DNA from: Conchocele bisecta
Lineage: Eukaryota > Mollusca > Bivalvia > Lucinida > Thyasiridae
Assembly (NCBI GenBank): GCA_029237695.1
Contig: CM055271.1
Location: 32,856,462 to 32,920,461, forward strand
DNA: 64,000 nt
Reading direction: 5' to 3'
This document shows positions 22,507 to 33,239 of this stretch, in pieces. The notes below the pieces were generated by a model. The model was not told the DNA's origin and searched no databases. It saw only the letters and a program-made list of their open reading frames with translations. Each line of letters starts with the position of its first letter. Positions within the stretch are counted from its first letter, which is position 1. Both the position numbers and the translations under genes were made by a program.

Positions 22507-24253
22507 ACAGTGCAGTCTCCGTTTTTGTTCCACCGTAGACAACACTTGCAAACTCAACGCGAACGCAACGCGAACGCAACGCGAACGCAACGGTTTGCTG
22601 TAGCGTTGTATACGTTGTTTAAACGTATAATACGGTTCGTACACGTGTAATACACATTGTCAAACCGTTTAGTTTAAAAGCGTTGTATACGTTGTTTAAA
22701 CGTATAATACGGTTCGTACACGTGTAATACACATTGTCAAACTGTTTAGTTTTACACCGTGTAATACGTTTAGCTTCAAGGCGTATAACACGCTTTGGCG
22801 TATACATATGTAGCGAGGTGAAAGCGTTGAAACGTGTACAACGCTTTACCTGGAAGCGTGTAGCTATATGAAAGCGTTGAAACGTGTACAACGGTTACAC
22901 GTTTTAACGCGAATACCTGTTCGGCCCCGATCGCTTTGAGGCGTCCTTGTTTCGTCCCTTTTAAAATATCGCGAATACATACTCTCAGATCGAGTTCAAA
23001 GTACATCGGCGGTGTGATTTAGCACTTCAATTGATCCCTAATCCCTGATGCCTAATGAGTCACGCTTTTAACACGACAGATGTACCTTGTCGTTTATCAA
23101 AATGTTTGCGAATTGTAGATCACGTGAGCCGGCTCATCAGGATCTGCGGCATTCCTATGTACATGTACATTTTATGTACACAAAAATGACCCGTAATACA
23201 GCGTAATGTAACAGTTCCTAACTTAATATGGAATAGCCCGGGCCGATAGTCCGTGTCAGTTACTTGGGGTTAAATATTACGAACACAGATAAACACAGTG
23301 CATGTTTTCTTTATTTTATTTTAACATCATCAGAAATGGCGAGTCTAGGAACTCTCGTATCTTTATGCTGAAGCCAGTCTATTTCAGTCACTAATCTGCT
23401 ATACACCTGTCCCACGCGTGTGTTAAGATTAATCGATACTTGGAGAAACTGAATACACAGCGAGCTGCACACTGGTTTAACACGGATATGGCCCGCGGAT
23501 ATGTGTCATAAATTACTTGGTGGTCAAAACCGATAAATTTACAAGGTTTATAGCGAAATAGCAGCCGACTGGCAATTTTTCTCGGACCGATTTTTAAGAC
23601 TAGTTTTCAAATCTCAATCGGTCTGAGAGTTCAAAAATCGGTCCAGAACCGGAAAACTGAAAATTTTAGAAGCCCTGCAGTGAGTCTAGCATATATGGCC
23701 CAAAATCCGCACCTTTGGTTTAGGGTTAGGGTTACTATATAGTGGTTACAAATGGACATCTGTGTGCACAGGTGCGGATTTTGGGACGTATCTAAAGTAT
23801 ATATACACACACGAACGATCTGAGCATGCGCATTCTACGCGATACACGGTTGGCATACCAAAACGTGTAATGCGTTAAAACACGTGGAAACGTGTTATAC
23901 GTATAACACGGTTTCATCTGTACTGTGCTGTGTACATGTAGAAGCGTGTAAACGTTCGTCAAAGAAAGCGTTAAATCGTTTAAATGATTTACCTTAGCGT
24001 TGTATACGTTTACAACCGTTGTATACGTTTACAACCGTTGTACACGGATTACACGCTTTTGAAACTCAATGCGTTGAACACGGTTTGTTCGACTTTCGCG
24101 CATGCGCAAGAGTGGGGAAACGCAACGCATGGCCGAAAACGTATTACACGTAGACGACACACGGTTTGAAACGCAACTAACGGAAACTCCACGGATACGC
24201 AACGCACAACACTTTGTACACGTATAAACCGTTACCCGGACAGAAATAACTGT
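22507..24253. mobile_element. Unclassified 1.7-kb repeat P, copy 2
   Basis: This is nearly identical over long stretches to 18860-20568, with the same ACAGTGCAGTCTCCG start and CAGAAATAACTGT end. It differs by an 88-bp inverted-repeat insertion at 23698-23785 and small indels. Comparison with the uninterrupted sequence at 30040-30070 (inverted) shows it was inserted between CACTTA and CACCTGTCC. Confidence 0.7.
23698..23785. mobile_element. 88-bp inverted-repeat insertion with telomere-like motif
   Basis: The terminal arms are CCCAAAATCCGCACCT and AGGTGCGGATTTTGGG, perfect inverse copies. The interior has TTTAGGGTTAGGGTT. It is absent at the matching position of repeat P copy 1 (around 20005), so it is a later insertion. 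Confidence 0.7.
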
Positions 24254-24417
24254 ACATGTACACCTGTCCCATCCCATATTGCATATCAACCGCGCACGGG
24301 AGACTTCCTCTTTGCGATAGAACAAATCTCTCACCTTGCGGGGTGGGAGGCGGGTGTCAAATACATATAACAGGTAAGTACTCACAGAAACTAATTTTAC
24401 ATTGGAAAATTCTGATT

Positions 24418-24447
24418 TCTGTATCATACTTCCCTGTTATATGTTGC
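24418..24447 (-). repeat. DIRS-like inverted terminal repeat, left
   Basis: The sequence TTTCTGTATCATACTTCCCT followed by GTTATATGTTGCT is repeated in inverse orientation at 30107-30136. Confidence 0.65.
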
Positions 24448-24589
24448 TAGAATTTGTCTCCAAGGCGGGAAGGTAAGGTGATACCGAAACCAGAAAAATA
24501 AATTAATTCGCTCTGTGAATACTTAACCTAGGATCAATAAATTGACTCACCAAACAACTTGTAGACTAGACCCGGGCACCGTCTGAGCA

Positions 24590-24632
24590 GCGCCCCCCCC
24601 CCCCCCCCCACGCCCCCCCCCCCCCCCCCCCC
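24590..24632. repeat. Poly-C tract
   Basis: Two runs of about 18-20 C residues are separated by a short ACG. Length is likely unstable and possibly misassembled. Confidence 0.8.
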
Positions 24633-25454
24633 CTCTTTTTCTGCTCCCAGAAGATAACTGAGCCGCCAGCTAAGTCTTCTGGTCTGCTTGAGTACTGTCC
24701 CCAGTCGCAGTTTCACACACACTGAATGTGACTAACTCATATCATGTTAGCGCCATGTCATACACACTGTTGTGCCTCACATCTAAGACTCACAGTATCT
24801 ACACTGACCCTTGGCCATGTCCACAAGTCTCTTAAAGTTCTAACCCACATTACTTACAAATAGTAATGCTAACATAAAATACCCTATGCATATTGACAAC
24901 CACATACTATCAATAATTACAAAACATGGTATTCATGACCCTGGATGAATGATTATGTGTTTTCAAGTGTCATGATACCTAGTACCGTTAGCACCCGGAG
25001 CACAGGGAACTCACCGTTACCCTCTCCGGACCTCACAATCATTGGTAAGCACACACAACTGCACACATTATAGTAAAATATGTATCCAGACTGGCATAAC
25101 CAGTCATGTGTAATCAAGAAAACAATCTACGAAAACTTTCCAGGCACAAAACTTGAACTAGCTGATAACTAGAACGTTTTGTACTGCCAATGTGAATATA
25201 CCACCAATTTGTTATCCTGGACTAGATCCACTGGCCCAGAATAACAACAGGCTCCAAAAGTGAGCCTTTTATACATGCTTTGCACCCGCGACAACCCTGC
25301 CAGCCGCGACTAGGGGATCCAATGTGTAAATATCTGCGCTCTGCGCCGTCAGTGTGTGTATGTGAAAGTGATAAAAGTGGAATGAGACTTCCCGGATGCC
25401 GCTTCCATTATCTTATCCCCAGGATCACTCCATAGAGGAACTCAGAGGAGGTAA

Positions 25455-26045
25455 ATACTGCTCCGACCTCATGGGCATCGATTATAACCTCATGAGCCCT
25501 TAACCGAATTGGCTCGATATGCTCTGCGTGTTGCGAGAGATATCCATCTGTAAACTGACGCTTTGGATAGAACCTAATTACCCACGCATGGAATAAAAAA
25601 TCCAGTGCCTACCTCTCATTGGTTAGTCATTGAGATGTAGTGCCTAATTCACCTGCCAGGGAATAGCGTGTTTTCCGTCTCGGTAAAATTTGGTAGGTTC
25701 GTGCTGGGCGAGAGATAAATTCATATTCTGGATCAGTGCGAATGAATTTAATCTATTGACATTGTTGTTGTTATTAACCGGAAGCATGTGCTTTTACCAA
25801 GTTAAGATACGACAATTTTACATTATAGAATACGTAAAGTATATAATGTCACAGATAACCGACTCGATTTGGACAGGCCTAGGATCACGAACGGTCGGGT
25901 ATGCCTACCTGGGACCCGAGCCTTAGCAAGGAACCCAGCTTCGCAACCATAGTAACGGAATCATTATCCAAGCCAGATTCTGAGTCACCATGTACAGGCC
26001 GCGTAATTCCCGCCGCCTTTTCGCCGAAGCGAAAACGAGGAGTAA
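25455..26045 (-). pseudogene. Tyrosine recombinase catalytic domain, degraded
   Basis: On the - strand, LLVFASAKRRREL followed by RGLYMVTQNLAW (25990-26045) matches the first catalytic block of DIRS/Ngaro recombinases (LFLIALASARRRSEL type), which holds the first Arg. DAHEVGAVFTSSEFLYGV (near 25420-25480) matches the H-E-V-R block. The second catalytic Arg is replaced by Gly here, and stops follow soon after. The protein cannot be active. Confidence 0.7.
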
Positions 26046-26231
26046 CCCATTCTTGACTGATCAATCAAAATAGGGAAGCTGTCACATGGGCTCATACTGA
26101 TCTTTCGTTAACGCCCATATAACCACTGTTAGATTCCCTTTAGGTTAACTATTCTAGCTACTGGTCTTTCTCTAGTGAAGAATGAAATCATCGCCTATAA
26201 CTGGGGTCTGAACGTATGATACATATCGGCA

Positions 26232-26450
26232 CTAAAGTGAACTTGAAACAGCTGGCCAATGCCTACATGTATCCCTTCCTAATCGACGCTGACGATTTCG
26301 TTTCATCGAACAATTACTAAGGAAATCGCCCATTTCGCCTACAGCTGGACTGACTGGATTAATTTGCCTTAACTTACAGCAATTAACACAGACCTCCCAT
26401 TCGCGTCTTAGCATGCAGTAGCAAAATGACTTTGCCTGTGCAATGATTGC
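26232..26450 (-). pseudogene. Tyrosine recombinase N-terminal (core-binding) region, degraded
   Basis: The - strand reads YCMLRREWEVCVNCCKLRQI then NPVSPAVGEMGDFL. After a frame change it reads LFDETKSSASIRKGYM and, after a stop, ALASCF. This is the W-x-x-F-x-x-W-C / P-V-x-x-V-x-x-F-L / S-x-S-T-I-x-G-Y-x-S-A-L pattern of DIRS-type recombinases. A frameshift and stops separate the two halves. Confidence 0.75.
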
Positions 26451-26999
26451 TGCAGCTAGCCGCGAAAATTTGTCCTTTCTGATTACTTCCAGACGTGAAG
26501 AATCAGAACGAGCGTATTCACATGAAGTGTTCCCCCTGCATGCTGTGACAGAAACTTGGGAAACACTGGAATGCCCACCGGATGGTACACTAGACGCTCC
26601 AGTATGCTGGAGAACCAACTTGTCATTGGCCAGCATGGTGCCACTAGTGTGACCCGAATTTACTGATTGTGGAAATGCTTCCCCGTATACTCATTTCCAT
26701 GAGACGGACATGCGCCCTCCGCCTATGCCCTCGAGTCCAGAACTGGAGACACATACATTGGGATCTGATTGTCCATCATGGTCGTAAGCAGACTCAACCA
26801 GGTGTGGCTCTACCTGTTGATAACCGCGTTGGTCACTGTCCTTGACAGTGACCCCTCGACAGGTAGTCCACAATACATTGGTAGACGACCTACACCACAT
26901 ATCTGCCTCTGAATTCAATACCCCTAGCAGCTAAAATAGCCCCCTGGCTGGTAGTTGAAGTGGATACACAGCTTTGAAGATCACTCGCAACATCATGTC

Positions 27000-27430
27000 A
27001 ACTCTGTACCTGTCGGCACTGTCCAAGTGTACCCTGACTATCCCCAGCCTGGTAAGGAAACTCATCCCTACGTATCAGATGTCCTGTTTCGGTACTACCG
27101 GTAGTTCCGACATCTCTATGTTCGGCATGAGACCCAACCCCGTGATAAGATCCCAGAACACACGCAGCTTGAGTAGCAGTGTGTCTCTGGACTGATCGTG
27201 CAGGAGCCAGTCGTCCAAGTATTGAAGTATGCAATAACACACGGTCTGGACTCTGCCGAGATTACCTCTATTAGATTACCTCTATTAGTTTTGTGAACAC
27301 CCTAGGAGCCATGGCTATTCTGAAGGGTAGGACACAAAACTGCTATACCATGCCTTGCGAGTGAAAGCTTAGAAAGTTTCTGGACGCATGGCATATCGAT
27401 ATATGAAGATAACCTTCCTGTGGTTCGATG
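27000..27430 (-). pseudogene. DIRS-like reverse transcriptase fragment
   Basis: The - strand reads FCVLPFRIAMAPRVFTKLIE, then after a short gap VCYCILQYLDDWLLHDQ, then WDLITGLGLMPNIEMSELP and QDI-stop-YVGMSFLTRLG. These are the LPFG-x-s-x-APR-x-FTK, YLDDW catalytic and G-x-x-x-N-x-E-K-S / Q-x-YLGM blocks of DIRS reverse transcriptases. YLDDW is encoded at 27206-27220. The stop is TGA at 27075-27077. LPFG is LPFR here, and a 16-bp duplication near 27262-27290 disturbs the frame. Confidence 0.85.
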
Positions 27431-27673
27431 GAGACTGCCCAATCGTTGACTCTAATAGTCCGACGTATCGATCGAGCCGTTTCTATCTAGAAATGATCTG
27501 TTTGTTGGTACAACAAACAGCCCGCTGTAGAAGCTCGGAGATTGCCAATCTCTGATGCGTGTAGCGCCCCTCTGGGAGCCCCACCCTATTGGGGCTGTAT
27601 AGGTGTTATGGGTTGCTTAAAGCTACCCGTTACCTCACTCGCTGGGTTAGGAGAAGGGGATGTTGAAGCTTGC

Positions 27674-27961
27674 TTATGTCCCCTTTCCAGCCCGAGTTGC
27701 GCTTCTATAAGCGAACCGCTTGGCTAAAGAGGCCACTGATAGTCTCGCTAACTGCTGACTCTGTCTTACTGTAGAGTCAACAGCAGTCACCTGAGAACAT
27801 ATGTTTCCAAACAGATTCGTGGCCTGAAGGGATGCTTCCCGAAGGAGATCCCTTCCCTGTATCGTAAGAATGGACGCCGTAGCTAACGTAGCTAACGTAG
27901 CTAACGTGGCGTCGCTCCTCAACAGAACCATGTCTGCCGACATAGTCAGAGAAGTAGCCAT
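27674..27961 (-). pseudogene. Possible DIRS gag-like fragment
   Basis: A - strand stretch includes MVLLRSDATLATLATLATAS, then a Leu/Arg-rich run, then ATNLFGN. Its position upstream of the reverse transcriptase and the LR-x-D-A-x-L and LFG motifs fit DIRS gag proteins, but similarity is weak. It contains a short GTAGCTAAC triplication at 27880-27908. Confidence 0.4.
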
Positions 27962-29104
27962 GATATGCCTGGTCGCCCTGACTGACTACTGAAACAGCGA
28001 CTCCAATGCTCTGTCGTCATTCACCTCAATGGTCGCTCTGGCCTTGCACAAAACAAGTCCGTGCCTTATGGAACTAAGCCTTGGATACTCCCATCTCTGA
28101 GCCTCCTTTTCCAAGGCCGAATACTCTAGGAGCCAAGTTTATGTAAGCATAACCTAATACTTGAGCGCCTGATGTGCCAGAAAGGTATTGGGCTTAAGAA
28201 ATCCAACTTAGTTTTGGGGTCAAACCCTGTGCCAGATCAATTCCTCTAACAGAGCTCCTACAGGTGGGGCAGAGGCAGTCTAGGCCTACCCTTGAAAGCA
28301 GTAACCTAGTCTACTTCACACAGAGACTTGGCCCTTGGCACCTGCGCAGGTTAAACAGGACCACTATCCTGAGACAGATACTGGTATACCGAAGCTACTG
28401 CCTCCGGATAAGAAGGGGCACTGTTCTCCACAGATACACTAGCTGCTGAGACCAGTCCTGAGTCCTCTATCACTATATGACTCCCAGTGTGCATCCTGTC
28501 TTCCCCACCTGATGCCATCAGAGGATTTTAACATTCACCCGTACCGGTGAAGTGCCCTTTTCCTCTGACAAGCCTGGTGCATTTTGTCTTATGAAATTCA
28601 CCATCATCTAGCCGAATGTCTTAACCTATTGCGCCACGAAGCCCACATTATCATCTGATCATGACCTTGATCTATGTCTGCTATGCCTATGACGACGTCT
28701 ATGATCGTACCTCCGACACGACCTAGAATGTCGTTTGTGTTTCATGGATATACAATCCCGCGGCCTGGTAGACGAGCTACTGGAAGTATACCTAGCTCTC
28801 TTCCTACTAGACCCGAATCTACCCGTCCTGATCAACGAGTCTGTGCGCCCTCCTGTCTGACGTCATCAGACTCACCTCAGGACTAATACAGTATGTCGGT
28901 AGGCCAATGTCCTTTACCGTTACCCTGTTGTATATCCATAACATTGAACAGATATTCCGCTGAAAACGGCGTGGTCAAGACCAGTGTCGCCGTTATCAGT
29001 GGCTATATTTGACACTTCTGTTGACCGGAGGAATACGCTTGCATTCCACCGAGGCGCGCCCAATTGGATTTGCGTGTACTATACCCACATCGCCTATCCC
29101 CTTC

Positions 29105-29400
29105 AATCTACCTGCCCCGTGTCCGGTGTTCTTGCTCAGTGGTTAGCTAATAACCCAGAGCAGAACTAGTGTCCGGTGTCCGGCGTTCTTGCTCAGTGGT
29201 TAGCGTATAACCCAGAGCAGAACCGGTGTTCGTGCTCGGCGGTTAGCGTATAAACCAGAGCAGAACTGGTGTCTGGTGTTCTTGCTCAGTGGTTAGCGTA
29301 TAACCCAGAGCAGAACTGGTGTCCGGTGTCCGGTGTCCGGTGTCCGGTGGCCGGTGTCCGGTGTCCTTACTCAGTGGGTAGCGGACCACCCAGAGCAGAA
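29105..29400. repeat. Degenerate tandem repeat, about 60-bp unit
   Basis: Four to five units contain GTGTCCGGTGTTCTTGCTCAG, TGGTTAGCGTATAACC and CAGAGCAGAAC. The last is expanded with repeated GGTGTCC hexamer-like motifs. It lies inside the 5' side of the DIRS relic. Confidence 0.75.
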
Positions 29401-30106
29401 CTAGCGACGTTGGATGTCTCAGTCGTAAGAGATACCCTGCCACTATTCGGACTCGGACTTGGCGTGGACTCAGAAACAGTCTTTAGTTTCTGAATCTTGC
29501 CGAAAACCGACTGGTGTCCGGTGTCCAGTGTCCAAGGCCTGAGACAAGCCCGGTTTCTCATTAGAGCAACCGTTATGTCTAGCAACAACGGAAACAAATT
29601 ATCTCATGAGAATCACAAGTTCCCGTTTTGTGACCACCACCAAATTTCCTGACCCGAACTGGGTTTATGTTTCCCTTAGCCCATTAGTGAAGTGGTACGG
29701 AAAACCTATTCAAATATCGAACGAGACAAAGTCGAAAAAAAAATAGGAACGTCCGACAATAGGAAAATCTCGAAGTTCGCGCCCTGTGGCCACACTAAGA
29801 AAAAAAAACTCTAAATACTTTCAAAATGAAATATTTTCGACTAGCAACTTATAGAAATGAATAGCCCACACTCTATTACAGAAGATATTGCCTACTTACG
29901 GACAATAACCATGAATAGAGTATATAAAACAGCCAAACGAAAATGAGCACCAAAAAGGATACTTTCACGCCAGCCGTCCGAAGCCAAGAGGAAGTCTCCC
30001 GTGTGCGCATGCGCGGTCGATATGGGATGGGACAGGTGTAAGTGCGGACTAGGTGCGGGTCAATAAATTGTATTCGGAATGGGTAGCCCCAATAGAAGCT
30101 ATATAG

Positions 30107-30136
30107 CAACATATAACAGGGAAGTATGATACAGAA
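30107..30136 (-). repeat. DIRS-like inverted terminal repeat, right
   Basis: AGCAACATATAACAGGGAAG followed by TATGATACAGAAA is the inverse of 24418-24447. The similarity to the 22.38-22.51 kb segment continues to the left, to about 30050. Confidence 0.65.
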
Positions 30137-30149
30137 ATTCTGTTCTGAT

Positions 30150-30265
30150 TGGATTTTCCCCCCAATGCAGCAGGTTAAAATGGGATTGAACCCGTTGGCC
30201 TGGCCTTACATGACCTTAGCTGCTGATAGGCCATTAAACACCAATAAACAAACAAACAATAACTA
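30150..30265 (+). mobile_element. SINE-like 3' fragment
   Basis: It contains GGGATTGAACCCGTTGGCC, GACCTTAGCTGCTGATAGGCC and the tail ATTAAACACCAATAAAC with AAAC repeats. It matches the end of the retroposon at 39219-39662. Confidence 0.6.
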
Positions 30266-30323
30266 AAGTTCTACTTGACATATTGTAATCAAATGATGGA
30301 TCATGGTGCATGGAGCCTCTATG

Positions 30324-30385
30324 TGGATTTACATTTATTGAGCATAGGCTGCAAACGTAGCCTATGCTCAATAAATGTAAATCCA
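30324..30385. repeat. Perfect 27-bp hairpin
   Basis: The arms 30324-30350 and 30359-30385 are exact inverse copies (TGGATTTACATTTATTGAGC and on), with an 8-base loop GCAAACGT. A diverged relative is at about 39888-39935. Confidence 0.8.
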
Positions 30386-31902
30386 ATAAATGATGAACTA
30401 CTATGTTTCTACAGATTGGCTGACTGCACAAATGTTTTGAGATCTGTAGATCCAGATCAGCATATGCATCCATACAGTGTGATCAGGATTTGCACTGATC
30501 GCCATTCTACCAATGAAATAATCACAAACACCCCACCCATTTCTCCAGTCACTGAGCCACAAATGGTGGATTCAATAGAATTCGGGAAACAAAAATTGTC
30601 GTCTGCAGTTTTTGTCTCGCCCGCGAAGCGGAAAGCGAGACATAGGTTTTGCTTTTCCGGAGTCGTCGTCGTCGTCGTCGTCGTCATCGTCATCATTCAA
30701 TGTTAAGTTTTCGTGTTACGGTCATTACTTCAACACCTTATCAGCTACAGTCATCAAACTTTATACATACCTTTACTATGATATGTAGATGAATATAGGA
30801 CTATTAAAAAAAAATCCGGGCTCCAGGGTCAAGGTCAAACTCTATTTCTTTCTATGCTACAAACTGAACATTAATGCATGAAGACCTGTTTTCTCGTGCG
30901 CTCTGTACACCTTACCTGTTGAGAGAACAATAGCCTTCTCCAGTTGAACACTTCTGCATGTGCAAGCATGTGCAAATTTCCAGCTTGACCACTAAATGTC
31001 CAGCTAAATTATTACAGGTAATTTATACAGGTAAATTATTATACCTGGGTATTACATTTCCGTAAACTGTGTTGACAATATTGTGGCAATATGTGACCTG
31101 TGCAGATATGATATGTAGATACATAATAGGACTATTATAAAAATTCTGGGCTCCAGTAGCGAGCATTATTTTTTTGTTAATTTTTAAACTTTTTTTTTTT
31201 AAACTTTTTTTCCATTTTTAGCCAGGTTTTTTTGGGGAAAAAATCCATGCTATTGGATTGGCGAAAGCCAGGCGGGCGGGCGGGCGGCGTTCACAATCGA
31301 TGTTAAGTTTTCGTGTTTCAGTCCATTTCTTTGTTACTGTAACACATAGGACCAACAAACTTTCACAGCTTCATAACCAAGGGGTGCCCACCACATATCA
31401 CTATCCAACATGTTACCTTTTTGAACTTGACCCATTTTTTCCGCGCAGTCGATGTTAACTTTTCGCGTTTACAATGTTAAGTTTTCGTGTTTAAGTCCAT
31501 TTCTTTGGTACTGTACCACCTAGGACCACCAAACTTTCACAGCTTCATAACCAAGGGGTGCCCACCACATACAACTATCCAACATGTGACCATTTTTTTT
31601 ACCTTCACCTATTATTTCTACGTAATTGACTTAGCCATTTTCAACGTTAACTTTTTAACGTACGTCTGGTTAAAGTTTTTTGGTTAAAATTTTTCGTTAT
31701 ACTATATCTCTGCAACTGCTTCGCCCATTACCTTGAAACTTTACATGGGTGTTTATCATCATCCATATTTTCATTCTACCCACCAACCGTGCGGCCCCTG
31801 TGCCCAATGTCAAGGTCAAATTACTTAGATTTTTGTGTGTACTATATCTCTGCAACTGCTTCACCCATTACCTTGATACTTCACATGGGTGTTTATCATC
31901 AT

Positions 31903-32058
31903 TGTCGCGCCCGCTTGCGGAAAGCGCGATATAGTCGGCATTTTGGCATACGTCCGTCCGTCAGTATGTCCGGTTAAAGTTTTTCCATCTACTATATCTC
32001 TTTTTTTTAGTGTCCATGCCTCGCCCCAAGACGCGACATGCAGGCCACGGCCATCTAG
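31903..32058 (+). mobile_element. Short nested element E9 (GTCGCGCCCG family)
   Basis: The 5' hairpin GTCGCGCCCGCTTGCGG/AAAGCGCGA is followed by CGTCCGTCCGTC. Almost no core remains before the 3' end GACGCGACATGCAGGCCACG, then GCCATCTAGT. Only the two ends are left, as at 48397-48540. Confidence 0.65.
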
Positions 32059-32154
32059 TCTCGTTTCTTGTTTTTTTTTCAATTTTTTTTTCCAATTTTG
32101 TCTAGTAGCATAATGTCGTAAGTGCTATATACCGACTATTATCATATACTAAAA

Positions 32155-32218
32155 CAATTATTGACTAGTGAGCCATAGAATATAATCTGATATTCTATGG
32201 CTCACTAGTCAATAATTG
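32155..32218. repeat. Perfect 29-bp hairpin
   Basis: The arms 32155-32183 and 32190-32218 are exact inverse copies (CAATTATTGACTAGTGAGCC and on) around the loop AATCTG. It lies in E8 close to its 3' end. Confidence 0.85.
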
Positions 32219-33239
32219 TATAATATGTTCGGGCCAGTGAAAATTGCTTTGTGGCCCAGGCTCGAGGTCAAGGCGGCGGGACAAGGCGAGACATTTGATT
32301 CCGCAGAATTCTTGTTTATATTTTGTCTTCTTTCTCAATAAAAAACATGGTTTGACAGCACTTTGGAATCATTTCCATTGGAAATTATTCTAAAATGCTG
32401 TCACAGCATGTTTGTAATATTTAGACAAGTGGAACAAAAAATAAAACAGCAGACAACAAAATTTAATAGATTGGATGACTGTACAAATATCCAGATCAGT
32501 CTGTGCATCCGTACAATCTGGTCAGAAACTATACTGTTCGTGATTCAATCAATGACACCATCATAAATGTCCCATTTCTCCAGTCACAGCTATATTTTTT
32601 GTTACCGGTGTACATCCAGATCAGTCTGATCAGGATCTACACAGGTCACCGTTCCATCAATAAAATTTTCGCCATAAGGCCATATAATTTCGCCATAATC
32701 ATGATAATGGCCATTAGCTAGTTCTTTCTCTGTTAAGTGTCCGTGTGGAGGTAGGTTTTGAAAGTGGTCCTGTGAAAAAACAAACACAATGTGTATGCTA
32801 TTTTATACTATTTACAGGTGAAGTAATATGAAAACTGATTGGGGGACTTGTCCAAGTATTAAATCCGTTCATATATGTCCATTTAAATTTTTTTTCTAAG
32901 GTTTGCTGTTTACAGAAAAAAATAATTTGAGCATGCATATTGGGTGTCATTTTTGGGTAAAACTATTAAATTAGTGCATAAATTGTAGTAATTTTGAAAA
33001 CATTATTTCTGCCAACTGTTTCGAGACTTAATACCGAAAATTGGATAACACGTTGATTTAAAAAAAATGCTGAAATCTGGACAAAGTTTTATTAGATAGA
33101 CACCAAACCACCTGCTTATATTTACACATATAACTACAGAAACATGTATGTAAGTCGCCACGACTGAGTCGTAAAATAGCATACAGCGTTACCGCCGCCA
33201 TACGTCCCGTACGTCCCGTATGTCCAAAGTGAGTATGTA

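Larger units (their letters stand above)
22378..24430. repeat. Inverted repeat pair related to the DIRS ends, split by repeat P
   Basis: The left arm 22378-22445 and right arm 24360-24425 are inverted copies of about 60 bp (GTTTCTGTGAGTACTTACC and its complement). Next to the left arm, 22440-22507 matches the inverse of 30050-30115 in the DIRS right end. This looks like a solo end or deleted relative of the DIRS-like element, later interrupted by repeat P. Confidence 0.55.
24410..30140 (-). mobile_element. Relic of a DIRS-like tyrosine-recombinase retrotransposon
   Basis: Recognisable - strand fragments lie in element order (right to left): a gag-like region about 28.0-27.7 kb, reverse transcriptase 27.43-27.0 kb, and tyrosine recombinase 26.45-25.45 kb. 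Stops and frameshifts break every part. The segment is bounded by inverted copies of TTTCTGTATCATACTTCCCT (24418-24447, and its complement at 30107-30136), as expected for DIRS elements, which have inverted rather than long direct terminal repeats. It lies in an SLC44A intron, antisense to the gene. Confidence 0.8.
30614..32315 (+). mobile_element. Tandem-core element E8 (GTCTCGCC family)
   Basis: The 5' hairpin GTCTCGCCCGC-GAAGCGGAAAGCGAGAC is followed by a GTCGTCGTC microsatellite (30661-30695). The interior holds diverged core units with GGGTCAAGGTCAAAC (30828) and two CCATTTCTTTG-type units at 31240-31620. The 3' end is GGCGAGACATTTGATTCCGC, then AGAATTCTTGT. GTCTCGCC and GGCGAGAC are exact complements. 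A further element is nested at 31903-32058. Confidence 0.75.
30582..32466. mobile_element. FB foldback MITE split by element E8
   Basis: The left arm with GTCGTCTGCAG (30598-30608) is separated from the central hairpin TTTCCATTGGAAA and the right arm GCAGACAACA (32316-32466) by a 1.7-kb element inserted in a T tract. Outer ends are degraded. Confidence 0.7.

Noticed and set aside
23718..23735. Telomere or chromosome end
   Set aside because: Only two TTAGGG-like repeats, inside a small inverted-repeat insertion.
26232..27240. Independent genes on the - strand between 26 and 27.3 kb
   Set aside because: The longest open frames are in the wrong frame. The recognisable motifs (YLDDW, LPF-x-x-x-APR) run through stops and frameshifts, so this is a dead retroelement.
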